Shown here in pieces: positions 1 to 9,200 of a stretch of DNA of 64,000 bases (its first letter is position 1; each line of letters opens with the position of its first letter). Source of the stretch: JBNKFV01 sp050289485 (GTDB taxonomy: Bacteria; Pseudomonadota; Gammaproteobacteria; Pseudomonadales; Cellvibrionaceae); contig JBNKFV010000009.1 of assembly GCA_050289485.1 (NCBI GenBank), positions 124,001-188,000 on the forward strand, written 5' to 3'. Position numbers and translations under genes: made by a program. A model generated the notes under the pieces. It saw only the letters and a list, made by a program, of their open reading frames with translations, was not told the origin of the DNA and ran no database searches.

Positions 1-1049
1 TCTATGCTCTTGCGCACAGCTTGGTAAGCCTGCCAATAGCCTCGGGCGGCCAAAGTATTTAGCCGCTCTTTATCATCGGCATTTTGTTCTGGGTTCCAGT
101 CTCCAGTGCGAACGCGGTTGATCAGTTCTGGCGTAACACGATATCCCTCAATAGAAAGCGAGTGATAGGCATCTGTTACATACACATCTTCAACATGCTG
201 CATGTATGCAGTTTTATCGACTGTTTGCGAGGGCGATGCGGGAAAGTGCGCTATCACTGTTTCCCGCATATCCTGCCACATAAGCCGAATACGATTGACG
301 TATGGGGATTGCTCGCGCCGTGAGAAGCTTAGGCTGGATTGTTGCTCAAACGGGTCAGTTTCGCGCAAGTCATACCCAGCCGCGCGCATTGTGCCCATAA
401 TATCGTCAGCAATTTGAGCGCGGCCAATATTCCTGAATGCCCCCGCTAAACGGCCAGCAATAGAGCTATGCCCACCCTCTAGCAATTGCTCCAAGACTTC
501 AGAGGCATCACTGACCATGGATAAAGCCGCGCGCATATCTGTTGGGTTTTGAGTAAAGCTTTGCTTGCTACAGGCAATCAAAGCAGCAGGAAGGCTATAT
601 ATGCGCAGACCGTTTTTGGTCGTCACCTGAGCAGGTTCAGGCAGCGCAGCGCGAATATCCAATAGTGACGTGCCGTGAGGTAACTCTGTTACATTGTTTC
701 GCGCCTTGGTGGCTCGAACTAATAACTGTTTGGGCACGGTCATATTTTCAGTATGAAGTGCGATAGATTGCTCAGGTGATAAACACCAGTCGTCGCCTTT
801 TAAGTGATTAAGGTAGGCTGCACAAAACTGCCAGAAGGACGCATACCAAGCCGTGCTTTCCCCGCGCGTTTCATCGGGGCGTGCTGGTACATACCAGCCC
901 TTGATAACTTCCTCAAGGAAGCCATTTTGAATGAGGCGTTCACGATGAGTGCGCGAGAGATCGGCAGAGCGTATGGCAACTGAGCCATTTGTCTGAAGGT
1001 CGTGAAGTGCTTCTAAGGCATCAGCCAGTTTTTCGGAAGGGGTCGCCAT
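1..1049 (-). CDS. Fic-family protein with predicted winged-helix N-terminus (partial, runs off left edge)
   Basis: An uninterrupted reading frame of about 349 codons starts at the ATG at 1049 and continues past base 1. The first ~60 residues (SVAIRSADLSRTHRERLIQNG, then a WYVPARP turn) resemble the AbiEi-type winged helix often found at the N-terminus of Fic proteins. Near the truncated end, residues 297-302 (SLSIEG) fit the Fic inhibitory-helix pattern S/T-x-x-x-E-G/N. The catalytic HPFx(D/E)GNGR loop would lie outside the window, so activity cannot be judged. Fic enzymes usually transfer AMP or other phosphate-containing groups to target proteins. The gene is transcribed away from the restriction operon. 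Four 24-bp direct repeats end 12 bases upstream of the start codon and suggest self-regulation through the winged helix (inference). The family call is good; the function is not shown. Confidence 0.75.
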   Translation of the reverse strand, partial: MATPSEKLADALEALHDLQTNGSVAIRSADLSRTHRERLIQNGFLEEVIKGWYVPARPDETRGESTAWYASFWQFCAAYLNHLKGDDWCLSPEQSIALHTENMTVPKQLLVRATKARNNVTELPHGTSLLDIRAALPEPAQVTTKNGLRIYSLPAALIACSKQSFTQNPTDMRAALSMVSDASEVLEQLLEGGHSSIAGRLAGAFRNIGRAQIADDIMGTMRAAGYDLRETDPFEQQSSLSFSRREQSPYVNRIRLMWQDMRETVIAHFPASPSQTVDKTAYMQHVEDVYVTDAYHSLSIEGYRVTPELINRVRTGDWNPEQNADDKERLNTLAARGYWQAYQAVRKSI

Positions 1050-1060
1050 GGTGGTTCTTC

Positions 1061-1144
1061 TCGCTTATCGTGCGTATCGGTTGTTCGCTTATTATGTTGT
1101 ACCATTATTCGCTTATTGTGTCGAGCGATAATTCGCTTATTGTG
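1061..1144. repeat. Four direct repeats with exact 24-bp period upstream of the Fic gene
   Basis: The core TCGCTTATTGTG occurs at 1061-1072 (as TCGCTTATCGTG), 1085-1096 (TCGCTTATTATG), 1109-1120 and 1133-1144. Successive starts are exactly 24 bp apart; the cores are conserved while the spacers vary. The array lies directly upstream of the leftward Fic start, where an operator would sit. Plasmid-type iterons are the alternative, but no replication initiator is visible nearby. Confidence 0.85.
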
Positions 1145-1322
1145 CTGAATAGGTAGAGGGCGCAGAGCATTAAAGAGTAAACTTCTGCCCTTGGGGCAGG
1201 CCTTAGTAACACCGTCATCGTGAAGATGTGATAAGAGTGAGTAGGAATAAATTGCTGCAATGCTGCATGGTTCCGCTATTGGCACGGCTTTACGATGACC
1301 GCAAGATGTGTGCGTGTAGTAC

Positions 1323-1752
1323 AAAATCGGAGATTTTTCCCTCCCCGCACCTATCTTGAGAAGGACGTTGCCCCGTCCGTTCTATCCTCTGGCGACGCTC
1401 TAAGCATCGAATTATCATTCTCTGGCAAGAGCTTATCTGGTGCGCTACCGATTTAAATCTATATGCTGCACCAGTAAACGTATGGCCGTTTAATCACCAC
1501 TTATGGGAGCCGCCGAGCTACCCCTAAGAACCCCATGGACAAGGCGGAGAATTTAGCTCTCCCCTTGTATCCCCATCAACCAGAAAGGAGAAGTTGCCTC
1601 TCCCTTCATGGACTTCCCATCAACCAAAGGGCACTTCATAGCCCCTTGGAACCCTCGACCAACCCTGCGCGGATTGGATGCCGTGAACGCTTTCGCCGTT
1701 CAATTACGACCACTTTTTCGCCAGTGGATTTCGACCAAGAAAACGTTCTTGG
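1323..1752. other. Chain of about ten stem-loops in a gene-free stretch; candidate structured RNA or DNA element
   Basis: The 800 bases between the Fic start (1049) and the HTH gene (1850) contain no convincing gene but many perfect or near-perfect hairpins: 1363-1378 (5 bp), 1437-1474 (7-bp CTGGTGC stem), 1475-1492 (6 bp), 1539-1568 (6+5 bp with one bulge), 1583-1607 (3+5 bp around an A-C mismatch), 1624-1649 (4+4 bp around an A-C mismatch), 1659-1677, 1684-1702 (6 bp), 1710-1727 (5 bp) and 1735-1752 (7 bp, 4-nt loop). From 1539 on, each stem on the minus strand is followed by a GGTTGA, GGTCGA or GGTCGT linker, so the units look like diverged copies. Whether it is transcribed is unknown. Confidence 0.55.
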
Positions 1753-1849
1753 ATGCGCGGTGTATAAAAAATAAGCTAGATATATCTCTGGTTGTGAATT
1801 CCTCGATTTTCCCATATTCTCTCCTTTAGTTATGAGGGCAGAAAATGCT

Positions 1850-2032
1850 ATGACTGATCAAATATTGACCTTGAAAGAGGTCGCGGCATATTTAAAACTT
1901 GCTGAAAAAACGGCTTATAAGCTCGCCGCCGAAGGTAAATTACCGGGCTTTAAAGTCGGTGGAAGCTGGCGGTTTAAGGCAGTTGATATAGATCGCTGGA
2001 TAGAAGATAAAAAGAAAACTAAGGGCAACTAA
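1850..2032 (+). CDS. Small AlpA/excisionase-type helix-turn-helix protein, first gene of the type I RM operon
   Basis: A 60-residue protein consisting almost entirely of one MerR/excisionase-like DNA-binding unit: LTLKEVAAYLKLAEKTAYKL is the helix-turn-helix and GGSWRFKAVDIDRWI the wing and following helix. An in-frame ATG exists at 1832, but GAGG at 1834-1837 serves the ATG at 1850 better. The stop overlaps the hsdM start in a TAATG, so the two are translationally coupled. Proteins of this type often open type I restriction operons; here it may act as an operon regulator (inference). There is no integrase next to it, which argues against a true excisionase. Confidence 0.8.
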   Translation: MTDQILTLKEVAAYLKLAEKTAYKLAAEGKLPGFKVGGSWRFKAVDIDRWIEDKKKTKGN

Positions 2033-4419
2033 TGGATCATTCCGTACACAACAAACTTGTTTCATTTATATGGAACATCGCCGATGACTGCCTTCGCGAT
2101 GTCTATGTGCGGGGTAAATACCGCGATGTGATTTTACCGATGGTGGTTTTACGCCGCCTCGACACCTTGCTAGAGCCAAACAAAGAGGCCGTTCTCGAAG
2201 AGGTTAAATTCCAGCAAGAGGAAATGAAAGCCACCGAGTTAGATGATGAGCCTCTTAAAGCCGCATCGGGTTATGTTTTCTACAATACCTCCAAGTGGAC
2301 ACTTAAAAACCTTTTCGGTACTGCAACAAATAACCAGCAAATATTGCTGGCTAACTTTGAGGAATACCTCAACGGGTTTAGCGCAAACGTAAAAGAAATC
2401 ATCGAACGCTTTAACCTAAAGGCTCAAATCCGCCATATGGCAGGTAAAGATGTTCTGCTTGATGTGCTGGAAAAGTTCGTTTCGCCCAACATCAACCTTA
2501 CGCCTAATCCAGCCGAAGACCCAGACGGCAATAAAATGCCAGCGCTAACCAATTTAGGTATGGGGTATGTATTTGAAGAGCTGATCCGTAAATTCAATGA
2601 AGAAAACAATGAAGAAGCTGGAGAGCACTTCACTCCCCGCGAAGTCATTGAGCTAATGACTCACTTGGTCTTTGATCCAATCAAAGACGATTTACCACTG
2701 ACTATCACTGTATATGATCCTGCTTGTGGCAGTGGTGGAATGCTCACAGAGTCGCAGAACTTCATCGAAGAGAAGTACCCGTCCAAGAATCGGGATATTC
2801 ACCTATACGGTAAAGAAATCAACGACGAGACTTACGCAATTTGTAAGTCAGACATGATGATCAAAGGCAACAATCCTGAAAACATTAAGGTTGGTTCAAC
2901 TCTCTCAACGGATGAGTTTGCCTCAGATCGTTTCGACTTTATGCTCTCCAACCCGCCATATGGCAAGAGTTGGGCTTCTGAAGTTAAGAATATAAAAGAG
3001 GGGAAGGACGTAATTGACCCTCGCTTCAAGGTTGAACTCACCGATTATTGGGGTAATAAAGAAACCGTTGACGCTACCCCGCGCTCAAGTGATGGTCAGC
3101 TTTTGTTCCTTATGGAGATGGTGAACAAAATGAAATCACCATCGACAAGCCCTATGGGTAGTCGCATTGCTTCAGTTCATAACGGCTCCAGCCTATTTAC
3201 AGGAGATGCTGGTGGCGGTGAAAGTAATATTCGCCGCTATATCATCGAAAACGATATGCTCGAAGCAATTGTGCAACTGCCGAACAACTTGTTCTACAAC
3301 ACAGATATAACAACTTATATTTGGCTGCTTAATAACAAGAAATCCGAAGCTCGCAAAGGAAAGGTGCAACTCATTGATGGAAATTTTCTTTTCCAGAAAT
3401 TGAAAAAAAACCTAGGGAAGAAAAATTGTGAACTGGCGCCAGAGCATATCGAGGAAATCACCAATGCCTATCTTAATTGCGCTGCAATTGAACGTGAGCT
3501 AGATAAAAACAACGATCCTATCGGCATAGCTAGTCAAGTATTCAGTAATAGTGATTTTGGCTATTACAAATTTAATATGGAGTGTCCAGATCGCCGCAAG
3601 GCCAGATTTACGCCAGAGGCAATTGCGCCTTTGCGCTTTGATAAATCACTATCGGAAGTCATGGAGCATTTGTTCATCGAACATGGCGATGAGGTCTATG
3701 AGAAAGGCTTCTTGAGGGCGCTGAGCAAAGACATTCTCGAATGGTGTGACGATAACGACATAAGTATCAACGCCAAAGCCAAAGCTAAGCTATTGGATGA
3801 AAAATACTGGAAAAAACTACTCGATATTCTGGAAGCAGCTAATCTATTGATGGGCGAAATCGGTAGCGCCGAATTCGACGACTTCAACATCTTTAAAGAT
3901 AAAGTTGATGAAGTGCTGAAAACCAAGAAGATCAAACTATCCGCGCCTGAGAAAAATGCAATCCTCAATGCAGTGAGTTGGTATGACGAAAATGCTGTAA
4001 AGGTCATTAAGAAAGTAGTTAAGTTAACTGGCAATAAGCTTGCCACTTTGCTCGAACATTTGGATTGCTCGCAAGAGCAATTGCCCGACTATGGATATTA
4101 TCCGAGCGGCAAAGCCAGTGAATATATTACCTATGAGCCGAGTAGTGATTTACGCGATGCTGAGCATGTCCCCCTCAATGATCAAATTCACCGCTTTTTC
4201 CTTGCCGAAGTGAAACCACATGTAGAAGAAGCATGGATAAATCTGGATAGTGCCAAAATCGGATATGAGCTTAGTTTCAACAAGTACTTTTATCGTCATA
4301 AACCACTTCGTTCACTGGAAGATGTAGGCAGCGATATTATTGATCTTGAGCAAAAAGCCGAAGGTTTGATCGCTCAAATACTGGGTGTTGATGTCGCCGT
4401 AGTTCAAGGAGAGACTTGA
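2032..4419 (+). CDS. hsdM: Type I restriction-modification DNA methyltransferase subunit
   Basis: This 795-residue protein is the modification subunit of a type I RM system; it transfers a methyl group from SAM to adenine N6 in complex with HsdS. An HsdM N-terminal helical domain (about 5-150) leads into the methyltransferase fold, with the SAM motif DPACGSGG at 229-236 and the catalytic NPPYG at 307-311. GEHFTPREVIELM lies just before the SAM motif, as is usual. It is about 300 residues longer than a typical HsdM of ~500; the extra C-terminal part (about 500-795) is charged and mostly helical and has no motif I recognise. It starts one base inside the preceding stop (TAATG) and its own TGA overlaps the hsdS ATG. 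Confidence 0.95.
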   Translation: MDHSVHNKLVSFIWNIADDCLRDVYVRGKYRDVILPMVVLRRLDTLLEPNKEAVLEEVKFQQEEMKATELDDEPLKAASGYVFYNTSKWTLKNLFGTATNNQQILLANFEEYLNGFSANVKEIIERFNLKAQIRHMAGKDVLLDVLEKFVSPNINLTPNPAEDPDGNKMPALTNLGMGYVFEELIRKFNEENNEEAGEHFTPREVIELMTHLVFDPIKDDLPLTITVYDPACGSGGMLTESQNFIEEKYPSKNRDIHLYGKEINDETYAICKSDMMIKGNNPENIKVGSTLSTDEFASDRFDFMLSNPPYGKSWASEVKNIKEGKDVIDPRFKVELTDYWGNKETVDATPRSSDGQLLFLMEMVNKMKSPSTSPMGSRIASVHNGSSLFTGDAGGGESNIRRYIIENDMLEAIVQLPNNLFYNTDITTYIWLLNNKKSEARKGKVQLIDGNFLFQKLKKNLGKKNCELAPEHIEEITNAYLNCAAIERELDKNNDPIGIASQVFSNSDFGYYKFNMECPDRRKARFTPEAIAPLRFDKSLSEVMEHLFIEHGDEVYEKGFLRALSKDILEWCDDNDISINAKAKAKLLDEKYWKKLLDILEAANLLMGEIGSAEFDDFNIFKDKVDEVLKTKKIKLSAPEKNAILNAVSWYDENAVKVIKKVVKLTGNKLATLLEHLDCSQEQLPDYGYYPSGKASEYITYEPSSDLRDAEHVPLNDQIHRFFLAEVKPHVEEAWINLDSAKIGYELSFNKYFYRHKPLRSLEDVGSDIIDLEQKAEGLIAQILGVDVAVVQGET

Positions 4420-5081
4420 TGGACGCTTTAGCTGCTATGCCAAAATATAAGAGCTATACAGAATCTGGGCATGTCTGGATTGGGAGTGTTCCCTCTGATT
4501 GGGAAATAGCTAAACTAGGCGCATGTTTAAAGCCTGTTTCAATAAAAAATAGACCAGATTTGCCTTTACTGTCCATAACCCGTGAGAAAGGCGTTATTGA
4601 GCGTGATATAGATGATCAAGAGTCCAATCACAACTTCATACCTGATGACCTGAGTGGGTATAAAGTGCTTAAAGAAGGCCAGTTCGGTATGAATAAAATG
4701 AAGGCGTGGCAAGGTTCGTATGGGGTTTCCAAATTCACAGGAATAGTGAGCCCCGCTTATTTCATTTTTGATTTTTCCAAGCCGATAGAGCCAAGGTTCT
4801 TTAATTGGGCTATTCGAAGCAAGCTTTATGTTTCATATTTTGGTAGTGCTTCAGATGGAGTGCGGATAGGACAATGGGATTTGTCTAAAAATAGAATGAA
4901 GAATATTCCTTTTGTTCTTCCTTCGCCAAGTGAACAAATTTCAATAGCAAAATTCTTAGATCAAAAAACAGCCGAAATAAATGAGGCAATATCTATTAAG
5001 AAAAAACAAATTGGAAAGTTAATTGAGTACAAAGCCACTCTGATTAATAGCGCCGTTACTGGCAAAATTAAAGTGGCGTAG
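4419..5081 (+). CDS. hsdS: Half-size type I restriction specificity subunit
   Basis: A 220-residue specificity protein with one target-recognition domain (about 15-165) and one conserved helical region (EQISIAKFLDQKTAEINEAI, about 165-215). Normal HsdS subunits are about 400-450 residues with two such units and read two half-sites. A half-length subunit would have to dimerise and would recognise a symmetric site, as shown for engineered and some natural half-S proteins. The N-terminal IGSVPSDWE signature is typical of HsdS. ATG at 4419 is chosen over the TTG at 4416 because AAGGAGAG (about 4407-4414) is well placed and it overlaps the hsdM stop as TGATG. The reading frame closes cleanly, with no leftover second domain before the next gene. 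Confidence 0.9.
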   Translation: MDALAAMPKYKSYTESGHVWIGSVPSDWEIAKLGACLKPVSIKNRPDLPLLSITREKGVIERDIDDQESNHNFIPDDLSGYKVLKEGQFGMNKMKAWQGSYGVSKFTGIVSPAYFIFDFSKPIEPRFFNWAIRSKLYVSYFGSASDGVRIGQWDLSKNRMKNIPFVLPSPSEQISIAKFLDQKTAEINEAISIKKKQIGKLIEYKATLINSAVTGKIKVA

Positions 5082-5093
5082 CAAGGAGGCGTA

Positions 5094-6245
5094 ATGTTTA
5101 CTGTAGATCATCAAACCAATCGAATAGCGCCAGTTAAGACCAAGACTTTTGGTGAGCTGGGCTTTACGGAGCGAAAACATCTACAAGAATGGCTTGCCCA
5201 TGAGCCTTCTGCCTTGGGCGAAGAGCTTCTTATTATTCAAAAAGAATTTGATGGTTTTGACGATACCCGAGAGCGCTTAGATTTACTGGCGCTCGATAAG
5301 GACGGCAACCTAGTCATAATCGAGAATAAGCTTGATGACAGTGGGCGCGACGTTGTGTGGCAGGCGCTTAAATATGCCTCCTATTGTGCAAGCCTTACCA
5401 AGCTTCAAATCGTTGAAGTATTTCAGCAATATATTAATCGCTACGAAAAAGGGAATGGCGAAGGTAATCCCGTTGATGCCTCCACACAAATTTGCGAATT
5501 CTTAGATGCGCCTGACCTTGATGAAGTAAAGCTTAATCTGGGTAATAGCCAGCGGATTATGATGGTGGCAGCTAACTTCCGTAAAGAAGTGACCAGCACC
5601 GCTTTATGGCTTCTTGGTCAAAGCATCAATATTCAGTGCTTCAAAGTTACTCCACACGCTTTCGGTGAGCAGCTTTTTATTAATATCGACCAGATTATTC
5701 CTACGCCTGAAGCCAAGGAGTTGATGATTGGTATTAGTGCTAAAGAAGCCGAAGAAAAAACCACTGAAGTCGTACTTAAAAACCGCCATAACGTGCGTCA
5801 CCAATATTGGGAGCAAGCACTTGAAGCATTCCAAAACAGCTCTTGTACGCTTTTCAACAATATAAGCCCCAGCAAAGATCATTGGCTGTCGGCTGGCTCT
5901 GGTGTTAGAGGCTGCCCTTACAATCTTATTTTCCTTCAAAAAGAACTTCGTGTAGAGCTTTGGATTAGTCGTGGTTCAACCGAAGAAAACAAGTTTCTAT
6001 TTGATTTCTTGTTTGGCCGGAAGGAAAAGATCGACGAAGCGTTTGGCGATAAATTGGAATGGTTGAGACTTGATGATAAAAAATCCAGCCGCATTCAATA
6101 TACCTGCAAGGCGGATGGGTTTAACAAAGAACACTGGTCTGGATGGATTGATTGGCATCTAGCTCAGATGACCAAGCTAGAGAAAGTGTTCAAGGCACCA
6201 TTACAGCAAGCGTCTGAAGCGCTGAAAAAACAGAATTTCGAATAA
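5094..6245 (+). CDS. DUF4268 protein with PD-(D/E)XK nuclease-like N-terminal domain
   Basis: A 383-residue protein between hsdS and hsdR. Residues about 40-110 contain a restriction-endonuclease-like core, with Asp63 in RLDLLALDKDG and Glu77-x-Lys79 in LVIIENKL, followed by the helix DVVWQALKYASYCASLT. This resembles the C-terminal nuclease fold of NucS/EndoMS and related proteins. The C-terminal ~150 residues (RHQYWEQALEAF through GWIDWHLAQM) match the DUF4268 pattern as I recall it. AAGGAGG lies just upstream. Its place in the operon suggests an accessory nuclease or a partner of the restriction complex, which is inference; the family has no firmly assigned role that I know of. Confidence 0.8.
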   Translation: MFTVDHQTNRIAPVKTKTFGELGFTERKHLQEWLAHEPSALGEELLIIQKEFDGFDDTRERLDLLALDKDGNLVIIENKLDDSGRDVVWQALKYASYCASLTKLQIVEVFQQYINRYEKGNGEGNPVDASTQICEFLDAPDLDEVKLNLGNSQRIMMVAANFRKEVTSTALWLLGQSINIQCFKVTPHAFGEQLFINIDQIIPTPEAKELMIGISAKEAEEKTTEVVLKNRHNVRHQYWEQALEAFQNSSCTLFNNISPSKDHWLSAGSGVRGCPYNLIFLQKELRVELWISRGSTEENKFLFDFLFGRKEKIDEAFGDKLEWLRLDDKKSSRIQYTCKADGFNKEHWSGWIDWHLAQMTKLEKVFKAPLQQASEALKKQNFE

Positions 6246-6258
6246 AGGATTGATGGGT

Positions 6259-9200
6259 ATGGTTAGTAAAACAAATGAACAAGCACTGGAAGCAGCCATT
6301 CAGCGTGCGCTAACCGGCACTAATATAGAGTCTCCTGCGTCTGGTGGCATTGCCGAAACACCTGCCGATTATGTGGTCGCTAATAATGGTTTTAAGCTTG
6401 GTTTGCCGACTGACTTTAATGCCCAATTTGCTATTGATGAGAAATTCTTTTGGCAGTTCATCACGAGCACACAAGAAGACGAGCTGGATAAGATTAAACG
6501 CAACAGTCCGAGCGACTGGCAGCGAAAATTACTGGAGCGATTTGATCGTTTGATTAAGAAGCACGGTATTCTCCATTTGCTCAAAAAGGGCTTGAGTGTT
6601 GATGATGCTCACTTCCATTTGATGTATCCAGCGCCTCTTGCTTCGAGTAGCGAGAAGGTCAAACAAAACTTTGACGACAATATTTTTAGCTGCACAAGGC
6701 AGGTTCGTTATTCGCTAGCCAATCCTTTGCAAGAAATAGACATGGCGCTTTTTATCAACGGAATTCCGGTGATAACGCTTGAGCTGAAAAACGCGTGGAC
6801 TGGGCAAACAGCCCGTTATCATGGGCAGAAGCAGTACCGTGAAGACAGGGATATAAACCAGCCATTACTTAATTTTGGTCGCTGCCTTGTTCATATGGCA
6901 GTCGATACCGATGAAGTCTATATGACCACCAAGCTGGCTGGCAAAAGCACGTTCTTCCTGCCGTTCAATAAAGGCTATAACCATGGGCAAGGAAATCCTC
7001 CTAATCCGAATGGACACAAAACGGCCTATCTTTGGGAGGAAGTATTCTCCAAAGACAGTCTCGCCAACATTATTCAGCATTTCGTTCGCTTAGATGGTTC
7101 AAGCAAAGACCAGCTAAACAAGCGGACTTTATTCTTCCCTCGTTACCACCAGTTGGATGTAGTGCGTGGGCTGGTCTCTCATGCTTCTGAGCATGGCGTT
7201 GGCCAAACATATCTAATCCAGCACTCTGCCGGGTCAGGCAAATCAAATTCGATTACTTGGGCGGCGTATCAGCTTATTGAAACCTATCCTGCTACCGAAG
7301 GGGTTCATGGGAGCAAGGGGCTTGGTCAGCCGCTATTCGACTCTGTTATTGTTGTGACAGATCGCAGACTCCTTGATCGACAACTTCGCGATAACATCAA
7401 AGACTTCTCCGAAGTTAAAAATATTATTGCGCCAGCCCATAAGTCTTCTGAACTGAAGTCAGCACTTGAGAACGGTAAGAAGATAATCATTACCACCATC
7501 CAGAAATTTCCTTTTATTATCGATGGCATATCAGACCTCAGCGAAAAGCGTTTCGCTGTGATTATTGACGAAGCGCACAGTTCGCAATCTGGTTCCGCTC
7601 ACGACAATATGAACCGAGCGATGGGTAAGAATGAAGAAGAGGAAGAAGACGCTCAGGATAAAATTCTCAGTGCCATGAAATCGCGCAAAATGCGAGGAAA
7701 CGCTTCATATCTTGCGTTCACAGCGACGCCAAAAAATAACACATTGGAAAAATTTGGCGTAAAGCAGGCTGATGGTTCGTTTGAACCATTCCACCTCTAC
7801 TCGATGAAGCAAGCCATCGAAGAAGGTTTTATTCTCGATGTGCTTTCCAATTACACGACTTACAAAAGTTATTATGAGATTGAAAAATCAATCGCAGATA
7901 ACCCTGAGTTTGATACCAAGAAGGCTCAAAAGAAACTTAGAGCCTATGTAGAGCGTTCGCAGCAAACGATTGATACTAAATCAGAAATCATGCTGGAGCA
8001 TTTCATTCCCCAAGTCGTGAATGCTAAAAAGCTTAGGGGTAAAGCCAAAGGAATGGTAATTACTCAAAATATCGAGACAGCCATTCGTTATCACAAAGCC
8101 ATTACACGAATACTCGAAGCCCACGGAAATCCATTTAAAGCACTCGTGGCATTCTCTGGCACAAAAGAAGTGGATGGTATTGAATATACAGAAGCTGAGA
8201 TCAATGGTTTTTCAGATAACGATACCAAGGATATGTTTGATAAGAACTATGTCGGTGAGGTAAAACCAAAAGGTGTAAACGAAGATGAATACCGCTTGCT
8301 TGTCGTTGCGAATAAGTACCTGACGGGCTTTGACCAGCCGAAGCTATGCTCCATGTATGTGGATAAGAAGCTTGCTGGAGTCCTTTGTGTTCAGGCATTG
8401 TCTCGGTTAAACCGATCTGCACCCAAATTGGGCAAGAAGACTGAAGACCTATTTGTTTTGGATTTTTTCAACACAGTAGACGATATAAAAACCGCTTTTG
8501 ATCCTTTCTACACAGCCACTTCCCTTTCAGAAGCAACAGACATTAATGTTCTGCATGAACTAAAAGATCAGATGGACGACGTTGGCGTTTATGAGTGGTC
8601 TGAAGTGGAAGATTTTGTTCAGCGTTACTTTGCGGAAGAAGACGCGCAAACACTTAGCCCCATAATCGATATAGCGGCAGCACGGTTTAACACTGACCTT
8701 GAACTTGAGAATGACGAAAAAGCAGATTTTAAAATCAAGGCAAAGCAGTTTGTAAAAATATACGGCCAAATGGCTGCGATCATGCCCTACGAAATGATTG
8801 TCTGGGAAAAGCTATTCTGGTTCCTTAAATTTCTTATACCCAAACTCAAAGTAACCGACCCAGACGCTGAATTACTTGATGAATTACTCGACTCGGTGGA
8901 TTTAAGTTCCTATGGCTTACAGCGTGTAAAACTCAATCATGCAATTGGGTTGGATGAATCTGCCACCGAGCTTGATCCACAAAACCCAAATCCTCGCGGT
9001 GCTCATGACGGTGAAAAAGAGTTAAACCCACTAGATGAGATTGTAAGAACATTTAATGAGCGCTGGTTTCAAGGTTGGAGCGCCACACCAGAAGAGCAAA
9101 GAGTTCGATTGCTCAGTATGGCTGAATCGATAAAGGCGCACCCTGATTACGACGACAAGTACAAAAACAATCCTGATCCACACAATCAGCACCTTGCTTT

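Noticed and set aside
1061..1144. CRISPR array
   Set aside because: Only four 12-bp cores with 12-bp gaps; spacers are too short and no cas genes are present.
1013..1324. Leftward 103-codon frame with 8-residue HNKR repeats
   Set aside because: The repeats are the 24-bp DNA array read as codons; the frame overlaps the well-supported Fic start in another frame and has no ribosome site.
1539..1752. ToxI-type antitoxin repeat array of a ToxIN system
   Set aside because: No ToxN-like endoribonuclease gene follows; unit length and sequence vary more than in ToxI arrays. Kept only as a general structured-element finding.
1535..1829. Two overlapping rightward frames of 79 and 73 codons
   Set aside because: They run through the stem-loop chain, show no family features and lack ribosome sites; the structure explains the sequence better.
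1850..2032. True phage excisionase
   Set aside because: No integrase or phage gene is adjacent; coupling to hsdM indicates a restriction-operon gene.
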